NCBI GenBank assembly: GCA_021826485.1
Contig: JAKAZX010000017.1
Location: forward strand, 1-20,810
DNA: 20,810 nt
Direction of reading: 5' to 3'
Source of the DNA: Pseudomonadota bacterium
GTDB lineage: Bacteria; Pseudomonadota; Alphaproteobacteria; Acetobacterales; Acetobacteraceae
The translations under genes and the position numbers were made by a program. The notes beneath the pieces are model-generated. The model saw only the letters and a list, made by a program, of their open reading frames with translations. It was not told the origin of the DNA and did no database searches. Below, piece by piece: positions 14,178 through 20,810 of this stretch (position 1 is its first letter; each line of letters begins with the position of its first letter).

Positions 14178-15755
14178 GTGGCTGATCCCGTCATCACGGT
14201 CGATGCGGTCGCCGCGGCCGAGGCGCTGCTCGGCATCGCCTGCACCGATGCCGAACGGGCGATGATGCTGGACGGTCTGGCCGCGCAGCTCGCGCTGATC
14301 CGTGCCCGCCGCGCGGTGCCGCTGCCGGAGGGGCTGGCGCCGGCGACCCGCTTCGACCCGCGCCTGCCGGGCTGGCGCGCACCCCCGCCGCTGCCGTTCC
14401 GCCCGTCCGCCGCCCCGTCGCCGCCGCTGCCCGACGATGCCGCCGACATCGCCTTCGCGCCGGTCGCCACACTCGCCGGCTGGCTGCGCGGCGGGGCGAT
14501 CAGTTCGGTGGCGCTGACGCAGATCTATCTCGACCGCATCGCCCGGCTCGATTCCGTCCTGCACGTCATGGCGCTCGCCACCCCCGCGCTCGCGCTGGAA
14601 CAGGCGGCGCGGGCGGACCGGCTGCTGGCGGCCGGCACCTGGCTCGGCCCGTTGCACGGCATTCCCTGGGGCTGCAAGGACATCATCGACACCGCCGGCA
14701 TCGAGACCGCGTGGGGGGCGGAGCCATATCGCGGGCGGGTGCCGGCGCGGGATGCGACCGTGGTGACGCGCCTCGCCGCTGCCGGCGCCGTGCTGCTCGG
14801 CAAGCTCAGCGTCGGCGCCCTTGCCTTCGGCGACCTGTGGTATGGCGGGCGCACCCGCACGCCGTGGAACCCGGCGCTCGGCTCGGGCGGGTCCAGCGCC
14901 GGCTCCGCCGCCGCCGTCGCGGCCGGGCTGGTCGGCTTTGCGCTCGGGACGGAGACGCTCGGCTCCATCGTGGTGCCGGCCGAGCGCTGCGGCGCGGTCG
15001 GGCTGCGCCCCACCTTCGGCCGGGTGCCGCGCAGCGGCACGATGCCGCTGTGCTGGAGCCTCGACAAGATCGGCCCGCTCGCCCGCGGGGTGGAGGACAC
15101 GGCGCTGATCCTGCACGCGCTGCTCGCCCCCGACCCCGCCGACCCGTGCCAGATCGTCGCTCCCTTCGGCTACGACGCCGCGGCGCCGCTGGACGGAATG
15201 CGCCTCGGCCATTTCCCGGATGACTGGCCGGACGGGCAGGGGCCGCCGCTCGCCGCCCTCGCGGCGCTCGGCATCACGCCGGTCCCGCTCGCCCGCGCCG
15301 ACCTGCCGTACGAGGCGCTGCGCCCGATCCTGACCGCGGAGGCGGCGGCCAGTTTCGAGCAGTTGACGCTGAGCGACCGGGACGACCTGCTGGCCTGGCA
15401 GGAGCCGCGGGCCTGGCCCAACACCTTCCGCCGCGCCCGCTTCCTCTCGGCGATCGACCACATCCAGGCGGACCGGCTGCGCCGACGGGTGATGCAGGCG
15501 ATGGCGGCGGTGTTCGACCAGGTGGATGCGATCATCGGCCCGCCGCTCGCCGGGCCGATGCTGCTGATCAGCAACTTCACCGGCCACCCCTGCCTCGTGC
15601 TGCCGAGCGGGTTGCGGGACGGGATGCCGCAGGCGCTGTGCCTGTGGGGGCGGCTGTTCGAGGAGGGGACGATCCTGCGGCTCGGCCGGGCGCTGGAACC
15701 GCTCCTCCGCTTCCCCGGCCGGCCGCCGGAACCGGCCGCGACCGGGGGGCGTTGA
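14178..15755 (+). CDS. Amidase signature family hydrolase
   Basis: A 525-residue amidase-signature enzyme (GatA/malonamidase/FAAH superfamily) that would hydrolyse an amide, or less likely act as a GatA-like transamidase; no GatB/GatC partner is near. The Ser-cisSer-Lys triad can be placed: K167 in GIPWGCKDIID, cis-serine S239 in GSGGSSAGSAAAVAAG and nucleophile S263 in ETLGSIVVPAERCG. The S239-S263 spacing of 24 matches characterised members. The residues before the nucleophile are TLGS rather than the classical GGS, a subfamily variant in the oxyanion-hole strand. A roughly 95-residue N-terminal extension, Ala/Pro-rich, precedes the domain. GTG 14178 is my choice; ATG 14112 would add 22 residues without a visible SD. 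Substrate unknown. Confidence 0.88.
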   Translation: MADPVITVDAVAAAEALLGIACTDAERAMMLDGLAAQLALIRARRAVPLPEGLAPATRFDPRLPGWRAPPPLPFRPSAAPSPPLPDDAADIAFAPVATLAGWLRGGAISSVALTQIYLDRIARLDSVLHVMALATPALALEQAARADRLLAAGTWLGPLHGIPWGCKDIIDTAGIETAWGAEPYRGRVPARDATVVTRLAAAGAVLLGKLSVGALAFGDLWYGGRTRTPWNPALGSGGSSAGSAAAVAAGLVGFALGTETLGSIVVPAERCGAVGLRPTFGRVPRSGTMPLCWSLDKIGPLARGVEDTALILHALLAPDPADPCQIVAPFGYDAAAPLDGMRLGHFPDDWPDGQGPPLAALAALGITPVPLARADLPYEALRPILTAEAAASFEQLTLSDRDDLLAWQEPRAWPNTFRRARFLSAIDHIQADRLRRRVMQAMAAVFDQVDAIIGPPLAGPMLLISNFTGHPCLVLPSGLRDGMPQALCLWGRLFEEGTILRLGRALEPLLRFPGRPPEPAATGGR

Positions 15756-15756
15756 G

Positions 15757-15785
15757 GCAAGCGTATCCAGACGCTTGCGAAAGCG
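15757..15785. repeat. Overlapping alternative hairpins after the amidase stop
   Basis: GCAAGCGT (15757-15764) pairs perfectly with ACGCTTGC (15771-15778). The same CGCTT (15772-15776) can instead pair with AAGCG (15781-15785) over the GNRA-type loop GCGA. The two folds are mutually exclusive. There is no T run, so a terminator role is uncertain. Confidence 0.4.
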
Positions 15786-15792
15786 CGTTACC

Positions 15793-15939
15793 ATGACCGT
15801 TTATCGCGTCACCAGCCTCGCGCTGGCGGCGGCACTGGTACACACCACCGGCCCAGGCACCGGCGCCCCCGCCGCCGGCCTCGGCACCACGGAGAATGCC
15901 CTGAAGGGCATGCCCGAGTTCCACGACGCCAGCCGCTAG
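15793..15939 (+). CDS. Possible small secreted peptide (hypothetical, 48 residues)
   Basis: A 48-codon frame, ATG 15793 to TAG 15937-15939, in the 180-base gap between the amidase stop and the response-regulator stop. The predicted peptide starts MTVYRVTSLALAAALVHTTG, which looks like a short Sec signal (basic residue followed by a hydrophobic LALAAALV core), then a Gly/Ala/Pro stretch and a polar tail ending FHDASR. No clear SD precedes it; GCGAAAGCGC lies upstream. Its stop and the stop of the minus-strand regulator share the palindrome CTAG (15936-15939). I recognise no family, and in GC-rich DNA a frame this short may be chance. Confidence 0.3.
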   Translation: MTVYRVTSLALAAALVHTTGPGTGAPAAGLGTTENALKGMPEFHDASR

Positions 15940-16706
15940 GCCCGCTCCCACGCTGGTCGCTGCGCGGCGGCGAGCACATAGCCGGCGCCGCGCACCGACT
16001 GGATCGCCCGCCCGCCGCCCTCGCCGTCGTTCAGCTTGCGGCGCAGGCTGAAAATGAGCTGGTCGATGCTGCGGTCCTCCGGCCGCCACGGGCGGCGCAG
16101 CGCCACCTCGCTCAGCCGCTCGCGCGACACCGGCGCGCCGCGCGCAATCACCAGTTCCTGGAGCGCTGCGAACTCCGCCGCCGTGACCGGCAGGCGCTGG
16201 CCGTCGGCCCCGGTGACGCGGCGGTGCTGCAGGTCGATCTGCCAGGGGCCGACCTGCACCGGATGGGTGGGCGGCGCGGTCGCCGCCGGCCGGCCGTCGC
16301 GCAGGCTCGCCCGCAGATGGGACCGCCGGTGCACGGCGCGGATGCGCGCCACCATCTCCCGCAGTTGCGGCGGCTTGGCGATGTAGTCGTCGGCGCCCAG
16401 TTCCAGCCCGACGATCCGCTCCGCCTCCTCGCCGCGGCCGGACACCACGATGATCCCGCAATCATGCAGCCCCGACAGCCAGCCTATCAGCGCGACGCCG
16501 CTGGTATCCGGCAGTTCCAGGTCCACCAGCACTACGTCCGGCATGAAGCTCTGCTTCAGCTCGATCGCCCGCGCCCCGGTCTGCGCCCACGCGGTGCGCA
16601 TTCCCGATCGTTCTATGAACTTTTGCAAAGTCTCAGCAACCGCGGGGTTGTCCTCGATCAGGAGGACGCGCGGGTTGGGCAGGGGGGCGGTTGTTTCGCC
16701 TGGCAT
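15936..16706 (-). CDS. OmpR/PhoB-family response regulator
   Basis: A 256-residue transcription factor of a two-component system. The receiver domain (about 13-125) has acidic pocket E18/D19, phospho-acceptor D62 in VVLVDLELPD, switch S89 (VVSGRG) and K111 in DDYIAKPP. A linker of about 30 residues, Ala/Pro-rich, leads to a winged-helix trans_reg_C domain (about 155-252) with LPVTAAEFAALQEL, SIDQLIFSLRRKLND (recognition helix region) and the terminal VRGAGYVLA wing. ATG 16706 starts shortly before the receiver. It is divergent from the hybrid kinase at 16883, the probable partner. The double P in AKPPQLRE is a minor variation. Target genes cannot be read directly, but the repeats at 16821-16852 in the shared promoter are candidate sites. 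Confidence 0.92.
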   Translation of the reverse strand: MPGETTAPLPNPRVLLIEDNPAVAETLQKFIERSGMRTAWAQTGARAIELKQSFMPDVVLVDLELPDTSGVALIGWLSGLHDCGIIVVSGRGEEAERIVGLELGADDYIAKPPQLREMVARIRAVHRRSHLRASLRDGRPAATAPPTHPVQVGPWQIDLQHRRVTGADGQRLPVTAAEFAALQELVIARGAPVSRERLSEVALRRPWRPEDRSIDQLIFSLRRKLNDGEGGGRAIQSVRGAGYVLAAAQRPAWERA

Positions 16707-16820
16707 CGCCTCATACTGTTCCAGACCTGCCGGCGGGTGGGAGCCAGCCGTGCCGACCGCGACACAACTGTTAGTGATCTTTGCACGACGAGTCCACTGC
16801 TAGAAGGTCCGATCCGGTCT

Positions 16821-16852
16821 TGCGACAGTCCTGCGGGCCGCCCTGCGACAGT
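16821..16852 (+). promoter_or_regulatory. Candidate response-regulator binding array upstream of the hybrid kinase gene
   Basis: The 9-mer TGCGACAGT occurs at 16821-16829 and again at 16844-16852, with a partial copy (TGCGGGCCG) at 16832. Spacings of 11 and 12 bases put the sites on one helix face, as for PhoB/OmpR-type tandem boxes. The array lies 31-62 bases ahead of the kinase ATG, in the 176-base gap shared with the divergent regulator gene. Inferred by eye only. Confidence 0.35.
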
Positions 16853-16882
16853 GGCGGCCTGCCCGACGGGTGGGGGGACGGC

Positions 16883-18955
16883 ATGGCGACATGGCGGGAC
16901 GGTGGACGACTAGGCCCGGTCGCGGCGCTGCTGGCCGGCTATGCCCTGCTGCTCACCGCCGGTGCGGCGCTGCATCCGGTGCCGGGCTGGCCGGCGATCG
17001 CGGGGCTCGCGGGGCTGCTGCTGCTGGCCGGCGGCATCGCTGCCATCTTCCGCCGCGACGCAAGCGAATCGCGCGCCCGTGCCGGCCGCCTCGCCCTGCT
17101 CGGCGGCGCCGCCGGGCGGCTGATGCGCCTGCGGGACGCGGATGCCATCGCCAGCGTCGCCGAGGCGCTGGCCCGCGAGGCGCTGGACTGCGACAGCGTC
17201 CGCATCGTGCGCGACGCCGCGCCCCTGCCGGCCCAGGCCGCCGGTGCCGCATCCCTGGTGCGGCCGCTGCGCAGCGCGTCCGGCGACCTGCTCGGCGCCA
17301 TCGCCATCGCCCGCCGCGACGGGCCGCCGTTCAGCGCCACCGAGGCGGTGCTGCTGTCCGAGCTGGCCGGCAGCATCGCCGCCGCCCTCGACTCGCTCGC
17401 CCGGCTGGAGGCGGCGACCGAGGCGCGGGCGGCAGTGGAGCGCATCCTCGCCACCATCTCGGACGGCATGGTCGTGCTCGATTCCGGCTGGTGCGTCCGC
17501 TACGCCAACCGCGCTGCGCTGCGCTATCTCGACCGCACCGAGGCGGCGCTGCTCGGCCGGACGCTGTGGGATGCGTTTCCGGGCCTGGCCGGCAGCGAAT
17601 TCGCAGCGCGGCTGCGCGACGCGGCGGCGCAGGGCGAGGATGCCGACTTCACCGCCGCCTTCCCGCCGCGCGGGGCCTGGTTCGCCGCCCGCTGCTACCC
17701 GTTCGACGGCGGATTGACCGTGTATCTGCGTGACATCACCGCGCAGCACGAGACCGAGGAGCGGCTGCGCCAGTCGCAGCGGCTGGAGGCGCTCGGCCAG
17801 CTCACCGGCGGCATCGCCCATGACGTGAACAACCTGCTGACGGTCGTGCTCGGCAATTTCGAGATGCTGGCGCTGACCGCCGAGGAGCGGGGGGCGCCGG
17901 GCAGCGAGGACTTCGCGCTGGCCGAGGCGGGGCTGCGTGCCGGGGCCAGCGCCCGCCGGCTGATGGACCGGCTGCTGGCCTTCTCGCGGCGGCGCAAGCT
18001 CTCGCCGGTGCCGGTCGATGCCGCCGCGCTGTTCGCGGCACTGGAGCCGCTGCTGCGCCGCGCCGTCGGCAGCGCCGTGACGCTGGAGATCGCCGCACCG
18101 GACGGCCTGTGGCCGGCGCTGGCCGACCCGGCGGAGCTGGAGGCGGCGCTGATCAACCTCGCGGTGAATGCGCGCGACGCCATGCCGGCGGGCGGCCGGC
18201 TGCTGATCGAGGCGGCGAACGTCACCGCCGACCGCATCTATGCCGCCTATGCCGGCCTCGATCGGCTGGGCGACTATGTCATGGTCATGGTCGCCGACGC
18301 GGGCATCGGCATGACGCGGGAGGTGCTGCAGAAGGCGTTCGATCCGTTCTTCACCACCAAGCCCGCCGGCAAGGGCACCGGGCTTGGCCTGTCGATGGTC
18401 TACGGCTTCGCCAAGCAGTCGGGCGGCCACGTGATGATCGACAGCGAACCCGGCCACGGCACCATCGTCCGCCTCTATCTGCCGCGGTCGGCGGATGCCG
18501 CGCAGCACGCGGCGCTCCCGGCCGAGGACGTGCAGGGCGGCAGCGAGACGCTGCTGCTGGTCGAGGATGACGACGTGGTGCGGGCGCATACCGCCGCGAT
18601 GCTGCGGGGGCTGGGCTACCGGGTCCATGCCGCCGCCGACGGGGCGGAGGCCCTGCGCGCGGTGCAGGACGGCGTGCGGCCCGACCTGCTGCTGAGTGAC
18701 CTGGTGCTGCGGGGCGGCATGTCCGGGCGGCAACTGGCGGATGCGGCGGGGCGGCAGGTGGCGGGCCTGTGCGTTCTGTTCACCTCCGGCTATCCCGGCC
18801 ATGTGCTGCGCGACGCGGCGGCGGGTGGCCAGGACCTCGCGCTGATCAGCAAGCCGTTCGGCCGCGGCGAACTGGCGGTGCGAGTGCGGGCGCAGTTGGA
18901 TGCGGCGCCCCGCCCGGCGGTGCCGCCGCTCGCGGCCGATGCGCAAACGCGCTAA
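16883..18955 (+). CDS. Hybrid sensor histidine kinase (2 TM, GAF-like, PAS, HisKA, HATPase, receiver)
   Basis: A 690-residue membrane-anchored hybrid kinase. Two hydrophobic helices (about 11-30 and 36-55) are separated by only a short loop, so there is no periplasmic sensor domain and sensing is likely intracellular. A degenerate GAF-like region (about 70-180) and a PAS domain (about 188-290, from ILATISDGMVVLDSGWCVRYAN) precede the HisKA helix with H313 in GGIAHDVNN. The ATPase part has the N box with N425/N429, D472 in VADAGIGM, the F box DPFFTTK and GTGLGLSMVYGF. A C-terminal receiver (about 555-675) has D606 and K657. This order resembles FixL/PAS hybrid kinases. ATG 16883 follows a G-rich SD; TTG 16781 would prepend 34 unlikely residues. 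Signal unknown; the divergent regulator is the presumed partner. Confidence 0.92.
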   Translation: MATWRDGGRLGPVAALLAGYALLLTAGAALHPVPGWPAIAGLAGLLLLAGGIAAIFRRDASESRARAGRLALLGGAAGRLMRLRDADAIASVAEALAREALDCDSVRIVRDAAPLPAQAAGAASLVRPLRSASGDLLGAIAIARRDGPPFSATEAVLLSELAGSIAAALDSLARLEAATEARAAVERILATISDGMVVLDSGWCVRYANRAALRYLDRTEAALLGRTLWDAFPGLAGSEFAARLRDAAAQGEDADFTAAFPPRGAWFAARCYPFDGGLTVYLRDITAQHETEERLRQSQRLEALGQLTGGIAHDVNNLLTVVLGNFEMLALTAEERGAPGSEDFALAEAGLRAGASARRLMDRLLAFSRRRKLSPVPVDAAALFAALEPLLRRAVGSAVTLEIAAPDGLWPALADPAELEAALINLAVNARDAMPAGGRLLIEAANVTADRIYAAYAGLDRLGDYVMVMVADAGIGMTREVLQKAFDPFFTTKPAGKGTGLGLSMVYGFAKQSGGHVMIDSEPGHGTIVRLYLPRSADAAQHAALPAEDVQGGSETLLLVEDDDVVRAHTAAMLRGLGYRVHAAADGAEALRAVQDGVRPDLLLSDLVLRGGMSGRQLADAAGRQVAGLCVLFTSGYPGHVLRDAAAGGQDLALISKPFGRGELAVRVRAQLDAAPRPAVPPLAADAQTR

Positions 18956-18982
18956 TCCTCGGCAAAAGCCGGAGGAACGACA

Positions 18983-20668
18983 ATGGACGCGAGGAGCTAT
19001 GTCAGCGGCCTGGCCGACCGGCCGCTGCTGGGCGACACGATCGGACAGCATCTGCACCGCACGGCGGCGCGCTGGCCCGACCGTCCGGCGCTGATCGTGC
19101 GCCAGCAGGATGTCCGCCTGACCTGGCGGGAGCTGGAGGAACGGGCGGACGCTTTCGCCGCCGGCCTGCTGTCGATCGGCCTGCAACCGGGCGACCGCGT
19201 CGGCATCTGGTCACCGAACAACGCCGAATGGGTGCTGACCCAATTCGCCACCGCCAGGGCCGGGCTGATTCTGGTCAACATCAATCCGGCGTACCGGCTG
19301 CACGAGTTGGAATACGCGCTCACCAAGGTCGGATGCAGCGCGCTGGTCACCGCGACGGCGTTCAAGACCAGCGACTATGCCGCGATGCTGCAAACGCTGC
19401 TGCCGGAACTCGTGCACTGCGCGCCCGGCGAACTCAGGGCAGCGCGCGCGCCGACGCTGCGCAGCGTCATCCAGATCGGCGCGCACGGCATCCCCGGCAG
19501 CTTCGCCTTTGCCGGGATCGCCGGGCGCGGCGGGGCGGCGGAACGCGCGCGGCTGGCCGAACTGGCGGCCACGCTGCAATTCGACGACCCGATCAACATC
19601 CAGTTCACCTCGGGTACCACCGGCGCGCCCAAGGGGGCGACGCTGACGCACCACAACATCCTCAACAACGGCTACTTCACGGCCGAAGGCATGGCCCTGA
19701 CCGAACAGGACCGGCTGTGCATCCCGGTGCCGCTGTACCATTGCTTCGGCATGGTGATGGGCGTGCTCGGCTGCCTGACCCACGGGGCCGCGATGGTGTT
19801 TCCCGGAGAAGGCTTCGACGCCCTGTCGGTGTTGCAGACCGTCGCCGAGGAGCGGTGCACCGCGCTGTACGGTGTGCCGACCATGTTCATCGCGGAGATG
19901 GCGCATCCCGACTTCGACAAATTCGATCTCACGTGCCTGCGCACCGGCATCATGGCCGGCTCCCCCTGTCCGATCGAGGTGATGCGCCGGGCGATGGACA
20001 GGATGCATCTGCGCGACATCACCATCGCCTACGGCATGACGGAGACCAGCCCGGTCAGCTTCCAGACCGGCCTGGATGCCCCGGTGGAGCGGCGGGTGTC
20101 CACGGTCGGCCGCATCCACCCGCATCTGGAATCGAAGATCATCGACGGGGAGGGGCGGGTGGTGCCGGCCGGCGTGCCGGGGGAGCTGTGCACGCGCGGC
20201 TATTCGGTGATGCTCGGCTACTGGGATGATGAGGAGCGGACGCGCCAGGCGATCGACCGCGCCGGCTGGATGCACACCGGCGATCTCGCCACCATCGACG
20301 CCGAAGGCTATTGCGCCATCGTCGGGCGGATCAAGGACATGGTGATCCGCGGGGGCGAGAACGTGTATCCCCGCGAGATCGAGGAATTCCTCTACCGCCA
20401 TCCCAAGATCGTGGACGTGCAGGTGTTCGGCATCCCCGACGCCAGGTTCGGGGAGGAACTCTGCGCCTGGATCAAGCTGCGCGACGGCGAGGCGATGACG
20501 GAGGAGGATGTGCGCGCCTTCTGCCGCGACCAGATCGCCTACTACAAGGTGCCGCGCCATGTCCGCTTCGTGCAGGAATTCCCCATGACGGTGACGGGGA
20601 AGATGCAGAAATTCCTGATGCGCGAGGCGATGCTGCGCGACTTGCAGGGCAGCGCGGCGGCGGAATAG
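18983..20668 (+). CDS. AMP-forming acyl-CoA synthetase (FadD/ACSF2-like)
   Basis: A 561-residue member of the acyl-adenylate-forming superfamily, predicted to activate a medium- or long-chain fatty acid (or another carboxylic acid) with ATP and CoA. Motifs in order are the phosphate loop FTSGTTGAPKGATLTHHN (from residue 208), the VPLYHCFGMVMG gate segment, YGMTETSP (350-357), GWMHTGDL with ribose-binding D434, the hinge DMVIRGGENVYPREIEEF, and catalytic K540 in TVTGKMQKF. The phosphate-loop and hinge wording is closest to the ACSF2-type subgroup rather than to acetyl-CoA synthetase. ATG 18983 has a strong SD (GGAGGAA, 18971-18977). It starts 27 bases after the kinase stop on the same strand and may be cotranscribed, though no functional link is obvious. 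Convergent with pgk. Confidence 0.93.
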   Translation: MDARSYVSGLADRPLLGDTIGQHLHRTAARWPDRPALIVRQQDVRLTWRELEERADAFAAGLLSIGLQPGDRVGIWSPNNAEWVLTQFATARAGLILVNINPAYRLHELEYALTKVGCSALVTATAFKTSDYAAMLQTLLPELVHCAPGELRAARAPTLRSVIQIGAHGIPGSFAFAGIAGRGGAAERARLAELAATLQFDDPINIQFTSGTTGAPKGATLTHHNILNNGYFTAEGMALTEQDRLCIPVPLYHCFGMVMGVLGCLTHGAAMVFPGEGFDALSVLQTVAEERCTALYGVPTMFIAEMAHPDFDKFDLTCLRTGIMAGSPCPIEVMRRAMDRMHLRDITIAYGMTETSPVSFQTGLDAPVERRVSTVGRIHPHLESKIIDGEGRVVPAGVPGELCTRGYSVMLGYWDDEERTRQAIDRAGWMHTGDLATIDAEGYCAIVGRIKDMVIRGGENVYPREIEEFLYRHPKIVDVQVFGIPDARFGEELCAWIKLRDGEAMTEEDVRAFCRDQIAYYKVPRHVRFVQEFPMTVTGKMQKFLMREAMLRDLQGSAAAE

Positions 20669-20689
20669 TCCGCCGTCGGCGCGGCGCCG

Positions 20690-20810
20690 TCATCCCCCCA
20701 GGACGGCGACGCCGGGCAGGGTCTTGCCCTCCAGCCATTCCAGGAACGCGCCGCCCGCGGTGCTGACATAGCTCAGCCGGTCCAGCACCCCGGCATGGCG
20801 CAGCGCCGAG
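20690..20810 (-). CDS. pgk: Phosphoglycerate kinase, C-terminal end (truncated by window)
   Basis: On the minus strand the frame enters from the right edge and stops with TGA at 20692-20690, giving 39 visible residues. They read ALRHAGVLDRLSYVSTAGGA, then FLEWLEGKTLPGVAVLGG. The serine-threonine-alanine-glycine-glycine-alanine stretch followed by LE-x-LEGK-x-LPGVA-x-L is the conserved C-terminal signature of phosphoglycerate kinase, the glycolytic/Calvin enzyme transferring phosphate between 1,3-bisphosphoglycerate and ADP. The glycine-rich motif belongs to the nucleotide-side domain. The gene runs on beyond the window. It is convergent with the acyl-CoA synthetase gene, 21 bases apart. Confidence 0.9.
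   Translation of the reverse strand, partial: SALRHAGVLDRLSYVSTAGGAFLEWLEGKTLPGVAVLGG

Noticed and set aside
14157..15794. A 545-codon minus-strand frame opposite the amidase gene.
   Set aside because: The amidase catalytic motifs on the plus strand are unambiguous; the antisense product is Arg/Gly/Ala-rich filler.
16910..19186. A 758-codon minus-strand frame opposite the hybrid kinase.
   Set aside because: All kinase and receiver motifs are on the plus strand; the antisense frame is His/Arg/Gln-rich without domains.
20685..20708. CGCCGTC/GACGGCG inverted repeat at the acyl-CoA synthetase/pgk junction as a terminator.
   Set aside because: Seven base pairs with a 10-nt loop, no T run and inside the pgk coding end; too weak in this base composition.
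1..20810. Search for CRISPR arrays, tRNA/rRNA genes, insertion sequences and phage or defence genes.
   Set aside because: No regularly spaced repeats, cloverleaf-like sequences, transposase motifs or defence domains were seen by eye.

Overview
The window is GC-rich DNA (by eye around two thirds G+C) from a bacterial chromosome. It is dense with typical alphaproteobacterial genes: Liv-type and CUT2-type ABC importers, a DUF1127 mini-protein, an OmpR-type regulator divergent from a FixL-like hybrid kinase, a KatG catalase-peroxidase and phosphoglycerate kinase. A Rhodospirillales/Acetobacteraceae-like soil or plant-associated organism is my best guess from gene content, not a demonstrated placement. 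I see no mobile element, CRISPR array, tRNA or rRNA.

Layout. 1-581: 3' end of katG (+). 848-3190: plasma-membrane-type proton-pumping P-type ATPase (+). 3317-7865: a complete five-gene branched-chain-amino-acid-type (HAAT) ABC importer operon, binding protein (Tat signal), two permeases and two ATPases, with overlapping start/stop codons. 7868-10672: an inositol/polyol catabolic module made of an IolG-like dehydrogenase (-) divergent from an IolE-like inosose dehydratase and an SDR oxidoreductase (+). A large imperfect dyad sits exactly in the middle of the divergent promoter. 10700-10915: DUF1127 mini-protein (-). 11188-14013: a CUT2 sugar ABC importer on the minus strand (ATPase, permease, binding protein) ending in hairpin terminators. 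14178-15755: amidase-signature hydrolase (+). 15793-15939: possible small secreted peptide. 15936-16706 (-) and 16883-18955 (+): a divergent two-component pair. 18983-20668: medium/long-chain acyl-CoA synthetase-like AMP-forming ligase. 20690-20810: C-terminal end of phosphoglycerate kinase (-), cut by the window edge.

How it fits together. The central part reads as a nutrient-acquisition island: two ABC importers of different classes flank a polyol-oxidation module. The sugar importer may supply the inositol-type pathway, but its substrate cannot be read from sequence. IolB, IolC and IolD equivalents are not in the window, so any inositol pathway would have to be completed elsewhere. KatG and the proton ATPase suggest stress and pH homeostasis. 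I did not find a clearly novel multi-gene system. The items most worth checking are the 40-bp dyad between iolG and iolE, the roughly 11-bp spaced repeats upstream of the kinase, the tail-to-tail small ORF, and the substrate of the two transporters.
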